DNA of 5,790 nt from Minisyncoccota bacterium (GTDB taxonomy: Bacteria > Patescibacteriota > Minisyncoccia > Minisyncoccales > MHMH01). Positions 1 through 5,790 of this stretch are shown piece after piece. Both the position numbers and the translations under genes were made by a program. The first letter of the stretch is position 1. Each line of letters starts with the position of its first letter. Location: assembly GCA_028694095.1 (NCBI GenBank), contig JAQUTZ010000008.1, positions 1-5,790 of the forward strand, read 5' to 3'. The notes under the pieces were generated by a model. It was not told where the DNA came from and searched no databases. It saw nothing but the letters and a program-made list of their open reading frames with translations.

Positions 1-746
1 GCCACGCCTGCCAAAACAGGACCGATGAAAGGTATGAAATTAAAGACCCCCGAAAACAAAGCAAAAGAAACAGCGTAATCGATATTAAGAACGTAGCAGG
101 TTGCAAAAGTCATTGCAGCGACAAAGGCCGAGGCAAGTATCCTGGCCCCGAACCAGCCGCTGACTTTTTTCTGGCTCCTCTCCCACAAGCTCAAAACCAC
201 GGCTTCGTATCTTTTAGGGGTAAGAACTTTTATTATCCTTTCCAGCCCTTTTTCCTCTAAGGAAAGAAACAAAGCAATGGATACAATGGTGATGGTGGAA
301 AAAAGCCCTCCGAATATGGCCCCGATTGCCGTAAATATATTGGAAGATATTTTAGTCAGGCTTTCTTCTATCGCACCGGTAAAAGAGTCGAAGCTTTCAA
401 AAGCCTCTATCCCTAAATTCTTTAAGGGAGGGGAAATCCTTTCAAAATACTCCGGAAAGGACTGAGAAAACTGCTGTATTTCGCTGAAGAACAGCGGGGT
501 TATAAGATAAATCATCACTCCGATAATGCTGAATACGGAAACGTAAACTAAAACTGCCGCCACCACCCTGGGAATAAACCTTCTGAGAAAATCTATGGCG
601 GGATTGAATAGAACGGAAATAATGACGGCGAAAATAATCCAAATCAAAATATCCCTTACCAAGTAAAGCATGTAAAAAGTTACTCCGGCAACGGCAATTT
701 TCAGAATTGACGCCCAAGATATGTCTAAAAGCTTGTTTTCCGTCAT
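1..746 (-). CDS. AI-2E family (PerM/TqsA-like, UPF0118) membrane transporter, C-terminus missing
   Basis: The frame starts at the ATG at 746-744 and stays open for 248 codons to the window edge, so the C-terminus (roughly 90-100 residues if the family length of about 340-350 applies) is missing. What I see: hydrophobic stretches near residues 13-48 (two closely spaced helices), 60-83, 137-162, 203-222 and 224-248; a soluble, amphipathic segment at about 84-135 between helices 3 and 4; and the signature FNFIPFIGPVLAG at residues 235-247, which is typical of this family. Known family members are polytopic inner-membrane proteins; a few are linked to autoinducer-2 export or to cation/proton exchange, but most have no known substrate. 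The ATG overlaps the stop of the M16 peptidase gene as ATGA, which suggests translational coupling; I see no good Shine-Dalgarno sequence. The family call is firm, the substrate is unknown, and AI-2 transport should not be assumed. Confidence 0.9.
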   Translation of the reverse strand, partial: MTENKLLDISWASILKIAVAGVTFYMLYLVRDILIWIIFAVIISVLFNPAIDFLRRFIPRVVAAVLVYVSVFSIIGVMIYLITPLFFSEIQQFSQSFPEYFERISPPLKNLGIEAFESFDSFTGAIEESLTKISSNIFTAIGAIFGGLFSTITIVSIALFLSLEEKGLERIIKVLTPKRYEAVVLSLWERSQKKVSGWFGARILASAFVAAMTFATCYVLNIDYAVSFALFSGVFNFIPFIGPVLAGV

Positions 747-2008
747 AGTCTCAATAATTTATCGAAAGCCTTGCTGTCTTTATGGGGCCCGACCAAGGCC
801 AAATTCAAGCCTTCGGGCCTGAAAATTTCTTTGGCTGCGGCCAAAACGTCGCTGCTTGTTACCTTATCAATTTTAGCATAAATCTCTTTTGGGGTTAAAA
901 TCCTTTTTTCCAGCAACTCATGGACTCCGTAGAAAGCAGCCAGCTCGTCCGAGGATTCGAGAGACAGAGCCATTTTTCCTTTTATGTACTCTTTGGCTTT
1001 TTTAAGCTCTCCGGCCGGAACTTTCTTTTGAGATATTTTCCGGTATTCTTTTAATATGGTGGAAACTGCTTTCTGTGCGTTGCTATTTTCCACTCCGGCC
1101 TGGGTAACAAGGAATCCGGTATCGGGATTGCAATCGCTCTCAGTTTTAACGTAATAGGCCAAGCCCAGCCTTTCCCTTACTTCCATAAAAAGCCTGGAGC
1201 TCATCATTCCTCCCAGTAAAACGGCCAAAACATCCTGGGCATACTTTTTTGGATGAAGAACGTTGTATCCCCTCACCCCAAGGCATAAATGGGTTTGGTC
1301 GGTTTCCTTATAGTCAATCAGGCTGCCCGGTTTTTTCTGGTTTTCAATTACCTCGGCTTTTTCTCTGGGCTTGGAGCTTTTCATGCTGGAAAAATATCTT
1401 TTCACTTTTTCGATCGCTTCCTCCTCTTCAATCCTGCCCGCCACGCAAACGATGGTATTGGGGGCGGTATACTGCTCTTTCATGTATTCAAAAAGGTCTT
1501 TTCTGCCAATCGAAGAAACCGTTTCCTTGGTGCCTGCAATATCCCATCCTGCCGGCTGGTCTCCGTAAAGCAAGCGGTTCCACAATAATCCGACCCGCGA
1601 CATGGGATTGTCGTAAATCATATTGATTTCCTCTATTATCACCCCTTTTTCCCTTTTGACTTCTTTTTCCGGAAGCAGGCTGTTTAAATAAATATCGGAA
1701 ACCCATCTTAAAGCCAAGTCGAATTTGGAAAAAGCCGTTTTAGCGTAATATCCCGTATATTCCTCCCCCGTAAAAGCGTTGTATATTCCTCCGACCTTAT
1801 CCAAAGTTTCGGCTATCTCCAGCTTATCTGGCATATTTTTCGTCCCCTTGAAGAACATATGCTCCAAAAAATGGGATATTCCGTTAATTTCCCTGGTTTC
1901 GTATTTGGAGCCGGTCCCGACCAGAACCAAAACAGTCACCGCCTGAGTGCTCTTTTGGGGAACGGTAATAATCCTTAATCCGTTGCTTAGGGTTGTCTTT
2001 TTAAACAT
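743..2008 (-). CDS. M16 family zinc metallopeptidase (processing-peptidase/insulinase-like, single 421-aa chain)
   Basis: This is a complete 421-residue protein of the size usual for M16B peptidases. The N-terminal domain (about 1-150, Peptidase_M16) carries the inverted zinc motif HFLEH at residues 46-50: H46 and H50 are zinc ligands and E49 is the catalytic base. The third ligand is most likely E127 in EKGVIIEEINM, giving HxxEH-x76-E as in the family. The C-terminal domain (about 165-345, Peptidase_M16_C) keeps the substrate-binding Arg/Tyr pair in RERLGLAYY (R278 and Y285). Both parts needed for activity are therefore in one chain, so a homodimer is likely and an inactive partner is not required. 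No signal peptide or membrane segment is visible, which suggests a cytoplasmic enzyme that degrades or trims peptides; the substrate is unknown. The gene overlaps the glyS stop by 8 nt and ends in TGA within the ATGA start of the next gene. It has the only strong ribosome binding site here, AAAGGA with 8-nt spacing. Confidence 0.95.
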   Translation of the reverse strand: MFKKTTLSNGLRIITVPQKSTQAVTVLVLVGTGSKYETREINGISHFLEHMFFKGTKNMPDKLEIAETLDKVGGIYNAFTGEEYTGYYAKTAFSKFDLALRWVSDIYLNSLLPEKEVKREKGVIIEEINMIYDNPMSRVGLLWNRLLYGDQPAGWDIAGTKETVSSIGRKDLFEYMKEQYTAPNTIVCVAGRIEEEEAIEKVKRYFSSMKSSKPREKAEVIENQKKPGSLIDYKETDQTHLCLGVRGYNVLHPKKYAQDVLAVLLGGMMSSRLFMEVRERLGLAYYVKTESDCNPDTGFLVTQAGVENSNAQKAVSTILKEYRKISQKKVPAGELKKAKEYIKGKMALSLESSDELAAFYGVHELLEKRILTPKEIYAKIDKVTSSDVLAAAKEIFRPEGLNLALVGPHKDSKAFDKLLRL

Positions 2009-3329
2009 TGAGCTTTTCCTTTATTACCGAAAGCAAATCAGCCACCTTTACCCTTTCTTGAGACATGGTGTCGCGGTCTCTTAAGGTAACGTCGTTGTTT
2101 TCAAGAGTGTCAAAATCGACCGTAACGGCAAACAAGGTCCCTATTTCATCCTGCCTCCTGTACCTTCGCCCGATTGAGCCGATTTCATCGTACTGAGCAG
2201 AAAGCTCGGGCTTTATCATCTGAAATATTTCTTTGGCCTTCTTAACTAATTCGGGTTTGTTTTTAACCAAAGGAAGAACGGCTACCTTGACCGGAGCCAA
2301 GGACTTATGGAGCTTGAGCATCACTTCTTCCTCTTTGGCGGACTCGGTCGTCTTGGTCCGGCCCCCTTTAACTTCGTGATAGGAATCAATCAAGAAGGCC
2401 AGGAAAGACCGGTCTGCCCCTACTGAAGTTTCTATAACGTGAGGGAAGTATTTTTCCTTCTTTTCCTCGTCATAGTACTGAAGATCCTGCTTGGAGTTTT
2501 TCGCATGGTTTGAAAGGTCCCAATCGCCCCTGTTGTGAACTCCCTCTATCTCCTGCCAGCCGAAAGGAAACTTGTATTCTATATCCACGGCTCTTCTGGC
2601 GTAATGGGCCAGCTCGTCTTTGGGGACCTCCTTGGTCCGTATATTCTCTTTCTTAATTCCCAGCGACGAATACCATTTCAGCCTGGACTCAAGCCAGTAT
2701 TCGAAAAACTTATCGGCTGTCTCGGGGCGGCAAAACCACTGCATTTCCATCTGCTCAAACTCTCTGGTCCGGTAGATGAAATTTCCAGGGGTAATTTCGT
2801 TTCTAAAGGCCTTTCCTATCTGGGCTACGCCAAAGGGAATTTTCAGCCGCATCGAATTTAGAATATTATTGAAGTTTACATATATTCCCTGGCATGTTTC
2901 CGCCCTTAAATAGGCTTCAGAGCCCTCTTCCTGAACCGGGCCTATGAAGGTTTTCATCATTAAATTGAATTTTCTCGGCTCGGTCAGCTCTCCTCCGCAA
3001 TCAGGACATTTATCCCCTTCCAAAAAATCCTTCCTGAACCTGCGGTGGCATTTCTTGCACTCTACCAGCTCGTCGGCAAAGCCTGCTGTCAGATGCCCGG
3101 AGGCCTGCCAGATTTTCGGGGACATGAGAATGGCCGAATCCAGAGGAACTACGCTCTCTTGATTCCTGGTCATTTCTTTTCTCCAGGCGTCCTTGACGTT
3201 GTTTTTCATTTCTGTTCCCAGAGGACCGAAGTCATAGCAAGAACCGAATCCTCCATAAATCTCGGAGGAAGGAAAAACAAAGCCTCTTCTTTTTGCGAGC
3301 GAAACAATTTTATTCATTAGGTTGTCCAT
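2001..3329 (-). CDS. glyS: glycyl-tRNA synthetase, alpha2 (single-chain) type
   Basis: This class II aminoacyl-tRNA synthetase charges tRNA-Gly with glycine using ATP in the cytoplasm. The 442 residues match the one-chain homodimeric form (TIGR00389-like; also called glyQS), not the alpha2beta2 GlyQ/GlyS enzyme. Visible signatures: the N-terminal GGFGSCYDFGPLG at 26-38; a Cys4 zinc-binding insertion with C91, C94, C108 and C111; RAETCQGIYVNF at 142-153; class II motif 2, FRNEITPGNFIYRTREFEQ from 175, with R176; motif 3, SVGADRSFLAFL at 302-313, with R307; and a C-terminal anticodon-binding domain from about 347, including SIGRRYRRQDEIG and TLRDRDTMSQERV. Nothing essential appears to be missing. 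Its start lies 14 nt after the stop of the surface-protein gene. No Shine-Dalgarno sequence precedes the ATG at 3329 or the in-frame Met5, so the exact start is slightly uncertain; Met1 is kept because it gives the usual N-terminus. Its end overlaps the M16 gene start. Confidence 0.97.
   Translation of the reverse strand: MDNLMNKIVSLAKRRGFVFPSSEIYGGFGSCYDFGPLGTEMKNNVKDAWRKEMTRNQESVVPLDSAILMSPKIWQASGHLTAGFADELVECKKCHRRFRKDFLEGDKCPDCGGELTEPRKFNLMMKTFIGPVQEEGSEAYLRAETCQGIYVNFNNILNSMRLKIPFGVAQIGKAFRNEITPGNFIYRTREFEQMEMQWFCRPETADKFFEYWLESRLKWYSSLGIKKENIRTKEVPKDELAHYARRAVDIEYKFPFGWQEIEGVHNRGDWDLSNHAKNSKQDLQYYDEEKKEKYFPHVIETSVGADRSFLAFLIDSYHEVKGGRTKTTESAKEEEVMLKLHKSLAPVKVAVLPLVKNKPELVKKAKEIFQMIKPELSAQYDEIGSIGRRYRRQDEIGTLFAVTVDFDTLENNDVTLRDRDTMSQERVKVADLLSVIKEKLNV
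2017..2022 (-). promoter_or_regulatory. Shine-Dalgarno sequence of the M16 peptidase gene
   Basis: Minus-strand AAAGGA lies 8 nt before the ATG at 2008, inside the last codons of glyS. Motif and spacing fit a normal ribosome binding site and support this start codon. It is the only convincing one in the window, and it would let ribosomes start afresh on this gene although it overlaps the glyS stop. Confidence 0.7.
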
Positions 3330-3343
3330 AAAATTCTGTTGAG

Positions 3344-4990
3344 TTATCTGACCGTGCCGTCGGAAACAGAGTCGTCGTCAGGCAAAGCAGCGTTAATCGC
3401 CTCATCTGTTCCCTCTACGGTAAACCCGGTAAACTGGTCTTCGCCGGTTATTTCAGCCGGCCCTATTATATTGGGAACAGTTCCTATTTGGGAAGAATCG
3501 GGAGAAAAACGAACCTGGAAGGAAACATTGGGTCCCGCTCCTGTCACCCCTTTCCCGGCATCCAGATTATCCAGCTTCCAGACTACTTCTCTGGATACGG
3601 AATCGTAAGTCAGATTTGTTCCTTCGGGAAAAATCCTACCGGTTAAAGATACGTTTCTGCCGAGAGTAGCGCTTACCTGCATATTATCCACATCGCTGTA
3701 ATAGTTTTTAGCCTGCCAGGTAATCGTATAAGTGGTAGTTTGGCCGACCTCGGGAGGAAGAGGTCCGGAATTGCCGAATATTTCGTCGACGAAATATCCT
3801 CTTTGGCCTATCTCCACGAGAGTGTTAACTTTATTGGCGAACTCCTGGCGGGCCTGGCTCAGATAAACGTTATTTTTAATGACGGGATTCTTGTTCTGGG
3901 CTCCAAAATCTTCCTTTAGGTCAATCCAAAATTCCACCTTTCCTTCTTCTTGGGCGTCTAAGAACTGCAGGTCGGAAACCCTCCTCCAGTCGAAAACTAT
4001 GGAATTGTCTCCGCTCTCGAATTCTCCCAAAGGAGCCCTTAGGGTATCAAAGTCAAAAGCTGCTCCCTCCAGCCTGGCCACCAAAAACAGATTATTAAAA
4101 GCTTCGCTTCCGATATTTTTGAAGATAACTTCGTAATGCAAGGTGTCTCCGGGATTGGCTATATATTGAGGACTGCCGTTGATTTGCTGGGAAATGTAAA
4201 GCGAGGGGGTGACTATCCTGACCGCCCGAATTGATTCTTTAAGCAAAACAAAATTGCCGTCCTGCCAGCTGCCCAGCTGGGCCTTAAACATTTTTTCCTC
4301 CTCAATTTGGCCCATAATGGTCCCTGTTACCTCTATTCTTCCTCCCTCGGCCTTATTTAAAAGGCCTACCTCCCATTCAGAAGAATCCAAGGGGCTAGGC
4401 GAGGCGGACTGGAACTCGAAATCCGAAGGATACTCCATTCTTATAGCCAGATTGGAAATCGGGTAATCAACATTGGAGAAGTAATTAAGGTTAAAGCTTA
4501 ATTCTTTTCCGGATTCGATTCTCGAGGGAAGGTCCAAATCAAGAGTTAAGGGGACGGTTCCTATTTTTGTCGTAAAAGAAGTCTCCGATTCGTATCTGGC
4601 ATTTAGATTTTTCGGCTTGTAGCTAAGCCAGGCTTTGGCTTTTTTAAGCTCTCCCGCGCTGCCGACTAGGCGTACGCGGAAATGAAATGTCTCCTCTTGG
4701 CCTGGATAAATGTCCTGAAGCACCATTTCTTTTCTCAAAGATCCGCCGCCGGAGGGAACTGAATAGTCGGGGAATTCGAAAGTAAGTATCGGCTCTTCAA
4801 GGCGAACGTTGCCGTTGTTCTTATACTTAACCGTGTATTCTATTTCTTCTAAAAGATCGGCCTGATCGGCTCCCAGTATTTCCAGCTTGAGAACTTCTTT
4901 GGAATAAGTGTTTTTCTGGTAATACCAAAAAGCGGCCGCTCCCAAAATAACAGCCAAGATAATAACGATTAGAATTATTTTATTTCTCAT
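3344..4990 (-). CDS. N-terminally membrane-anchored extracellular protein with four tandem DUF11/CARDB-like beta-sandwich domains; function unknown
   Basis: I do not recognise a named gene. The 548-residue protein begins with a short basic N-terminus (R2, K4) and one hydrophobic helix at about 5-24, followed by a long soluble part, as in a signal-anchored protein facing outward. The rest reads as four degenerate repeats of about 110-135 residues, near 33-143, 146-260, 262-391 and 392-527. Each opens with a similar strand pair: EEIEYTVKYKNNGN (48-61), GKELSFNLNYFSN (161-173), GDTLHYEVIFKNIG (281-294) and GQTTTYTITWQAKN (416-429). Each later has a strand followed by a turn and a second strand, such as VVWKLDNLDAG (469-479). 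This pattern is typical of DUF11/CARDB Ig-like domains in surface proteins. There is no cysteine, no LPxTG motif and no C-terminal helix; the C-terminus is acidic and Ser-rich. Such proteins are thought to act as stalks, adhesins or envelope scaffolds, but no ligand is evident. It lies between recO and glyS with gaps of 7 and 14 nt. Confidence 0.85.
   Translation of the reverse strand: MRNKIILIVIILAVILGAAAFWYYQKNTYSKEVLKLEILGADQADLLEEIEYTVKYKNNGNVRLEEPILTFEFPDYSVPSGGGSLRKEMVLQDIYPGQEETFHFRVRLVGSAGELKKAKAWLSYKPKNLNARYESETSFTTKIGTVPLTLDLDLPSRIESGKELSFNLNYFSNVDYPISNLAIRMEYPSDFEFQSASPSPLDSSEWEVGLLNKAEGGRIEVTGTIMGQIEEEKMFKAQLGSWQDGNFVLLKESIRAVRIVTPSLYISQQINGSPQYIANPGDTLHYEVIFKNIGSEAFNNLFLVARLEGAAFDFDTLRAPLGEFESGDNSIVFDWRRVSDLQFLDAQEEGKVEFWIDLKEDFGAQNKNPVIKNNVYLSQARQEFANKVNTLVEIGQRGYFVDEIFGNSGPLPPEVGQTTTYTITWQAKNYYSDVDNMQVSATLGRNVSLTGRIFPEGTNLTYDSVSREVVWKLDNLDAGKGVTGAGPNVSFQVRFSPDSSQIGTVPNIIGPAEITGEDQFTGFTVEGTDEAINAALPDDDSVSDGTVR
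3778..3797. repeat. perfect 20-bp palindrome inside the surface-protein gene
   Basis: The bases ATATTTCGTCGACGAAATAT are identical on both strands, with a SalI-type GTCGAC core. The element covers codons for about residues 398-405 (YFVDEIF), in the linker between the third and fourth domains. A perfect 10+10 palindrome is expected by chance only about 0.006 times in a random window of this size (about 5,770 positions times 4 to the power -10). It could be a protein-binding site, a cruciform or simply chance; the sequence gives no function. Confidence 0.9.
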
Positions 4991-4996
4991 GTTTTT

Positions 4997-5002
4997 ATTA
5001 TA
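4997..5002 (-). promoter_or_regulatory. possible -10 promoter box (TATAAT) for the surface-protein gene
   Basis: A perfect consensus TATAAT overlaps the recO stop codon on the minus strand and is followed by only AAAAAC before the ATG at 4990. Transcription normally starts about 6-8 nt after this box, which would place the RNA start on or next to the ATG and give a leaderless mRNA. This agrees with the lack of a Shine-Dalgarno sequence. The -35 region is weak: the best match, TGGATG at 18-nt spacing, has about 3 of 6 consensus bases. The match could be chance, since AT-rich TAATAA tandem stop codons produce it easily. Confidence 0.35.
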
Positions 5003-5720
5003 TCAGTTTTTTGATGATTTCATCCAGATAATTCTGGGAAACTTCTTTTAATGATTTTTTTAAATGAGGGGCGGTCTTCAATCTGGAAACGACATTCCAG
5101 TCCTTGCAGACCATTACCCTTAAGATTTTTATCAAATCTTGATCGATTTGGAAAGCAGCCTGGGCTTTGCTAAAACACTTTTTGCATATCAGCCCTCCCT
5201 CTAAAGGACTGAAATAAAGGAGGCCGGGGGCCATCTTTTTTGCGCAAATGGAACAATTATAGAGTTCGGGCAGATAACCGAGCAGGGAAAAGAAATTCCA
5301 AAGGAAATAATAATAAAGCAGTCCGGCCTTGCCCTTCTCGGCTTTTTCCAGCTCTGAAAAGGATTCTCCTGCCAGCCTCCACACTCTTTCGTCTTTTTCC
5401 TCAAATCCGGTCATCTTATCCAGAATTTCAGCCATGCTGTAAGCGACTTTCATTTTTTCAAAATCCTCTCTTAGGCCGGGAAAGCTTTCTATCAGGCCGG
5501 CGTCGGTCAAAGTCTTTTGCGCCCTGCCCTGTATGAACTCTATGTCTGAAAAATATAAAAAATCGGCGCCCCCTCTCAGCTTGGACTTTGTTTTTCTGAC
5601 AGCCTTGCCCAAAACGCTCAGCTTGCCGAAATCCCTCGTATATATTTTAAAAATCTGGTCCGCTTCTCCCCGGTCAATCTTTCCGATGACCAGGCCCTTG
5701 GACCTGTAATGGACAACCAT
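4998..5720 (-). CDS. recO: DNA repair protein RecO
   Basis: RecO anneals single strands and, with RecR (and RecF where present), helps load RecA onto SSB-coated DNA in recombinational repair. The 240 residues match the usual 240-250. The N-terminal OB-fold (about 1-80) shows the family pattern: YRSKGLVIGKIDRGEADQIF at 5-24, the turn DFGKLSVLGKAVRKTKSKL at 30-48, and FIQGRAQKTLTDAGLIESF at 62-80, as in the RecO_N domain. The helical C-terminal part carries a Cys4 zinc site, C156-x2-C159 and C179-x2-C182, typical of many bacterial RecO proteins. The ATG start gives the standard N-terminus, but no Shine-Dalgarno sequence lies at a normal distance; an AGGGG run sits 19 nt upstream, which is too far. 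The gene starts 13 nt after the stop of a preceding frame and ends in tandem stops, TAATAA, 7 nt before the surface-protein gene. Nothing is visibly missing. Confidence 0.95.
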   Translation of the reverse strand: MVVHYRSKGLVIGKIDRGEADQIFKIYTRDFGKLSVLGKAVRKTKSKLRGGADFLYFSDIEFIQGRAQKTLTDAGLIESFPGLREDFEKMKVAYSMAEILDKMTGFEEKDERVWRLAGESFSELEKAEKGKAGLLYYYFLWNFFSLLGYLPELYNCSICAKKMAPGLLYFSPLEGGLICKKCFSKAQAAFQIDQDLIKILRVMVCKDWNVVSRLKTAPHLKKSLKEVSQNYLDEIIKKLI

Positions 5721-5733
5721 TTATCAAAAGCGC

Positions 5734-5790
5734 TTAATTCCCCTGTTTCCACTTTTCCAGCATTTTAATCTTTTGGTCCAGCTCTTTTTT
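5734..5790 (-). CDS. 3' end of an unidentified upstream gene (last 18 codons)
   Basis: One minus-strand frame from the right edge encodes KKELDQKIKMLEKWKQGN and then TAA, 13 nt before the recO start. The piece is lysine-rich and amphipathic, with Leu, Ile and Met spaced as in a helix or short coiled coil, which suits a protein C-terminus. It is too short to identify. Another frame stays open to a TGA two codons before the recO ATG, but it reads as a less protein-like Lys/Arg/Trp/Cys string, so I prefer this one. Confidence 0.5.
   Translation of the reverse strand, partial: KKELDQKIKMLEKWKQGN

Noticed and set aside
442..717. A 91-residue minus-strand open frame (MGVNSENCRC...).
   Set aside because: It is an alternative frame, starting at TTG, inside the AI-2E gene. 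The other frame there gives hydrophobic helices and the family signature, while this one gives an Arg/Ser/Tyr-rich string with no family features.
1..746. Quorum-sensing (autoinducer-2) system suggested by the AI-2E family name.
   Set aside because: No luxS, lsr or receptor gene is present, and most family members have no shown link to AI-2.
1249..1626. Three overlapping plus-strand open frames, the longest 125 codons.
   Set aside because: They lie antisense to the conserved M16 coding sequence, are Pro/Ser/Trp/Phe-rich and have no domain signature. Similar antisense frames at 277-465, 2535-2861, 2944-3320, 3339-3608, 3879-4136, 4209-4466 and 5240-5536 were rejected for the same reason.
4265..4280. 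Inverted repeat CCAGCTG-CC-CAGCTGG as a possible terminator or hairpin.
   Set aside because: The 2-nt loop is too short, there is no following U-run, and it lies in the middle of the surface-protein coding region.
743..5720. Alternative genetic code with TGA as glycine (code 25).
   Set aside because: The long frames contain no internal TGA, and TGA properly ends the M16 protein at its expected length. The standard bacterial code fits.
1..5790. CRISPR array, mobile element, tRNA or riboswitch.
   Set aside because: No direct-repeat array, transposase, terminal repeats or cloverleaf-like sequence was seen, and coding regions occupy almost every base.

Overview
This is a gene-dense bacterial window in which every supportable gene lies on the minus strand, so transcription runs from high to low coordinates. 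In transcription order it holds: the last 18 codons of an unidentified gene; recO (DNA repair); a membrane-anchored extracellular protein with four repeated beta-sandwich-like domains (unrecognised); a single-chain glycyl-tRNA synthetase; an M16 zinc peptidase; and an AI-2E/PerM-family membrane protein cut off by the left edge. No tRNA, rRNA, CRISPR array, mobile element or clear terminator was seen.

The layout is extremely compact. Gaps are 13, 7 and 14 nt between the first four genes, and the last two junctions overlap by 8 nt (ATGTTTAA) and 4 nt (ATGA). No stretch without a gene is longer than 14 nt. This looks like one co-transcribed block. A consensus -10 box (TATAAT) sits over the recO stop codon, six bases before the next ATG, so an internal promoter making a near-leaderless mRNA is possible. 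Only the M16 gene has a convincing Shine-Dalgarno sequence.

The organism is most likely a member of the Patescibacteria/Candidate Phyla Radiation, probably Parcubacteria-like. This is an inference from the tight packing, the moderate base composition (by eye), the one-chain GlyRS, the lone M16 peptidase, and the large N-terminally anchored DUF11/CARDB-like surface protein. TGA is read as stop: it ends the M16 gene and never occurs inside the other long frames, which argues against the TGA=Gly code of Gracilibacteria/Absconditabacteria.

The genes do not form an obvious single pathway. recO and the synthetase are housekeeping genes. The surface protein, the peptidase and the permease-like protein could share an envelope role, but nothing in the sequence proves this. 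The least explained items are the four-domain surface protein and a perfect 20-bp palindrome inside its gene.
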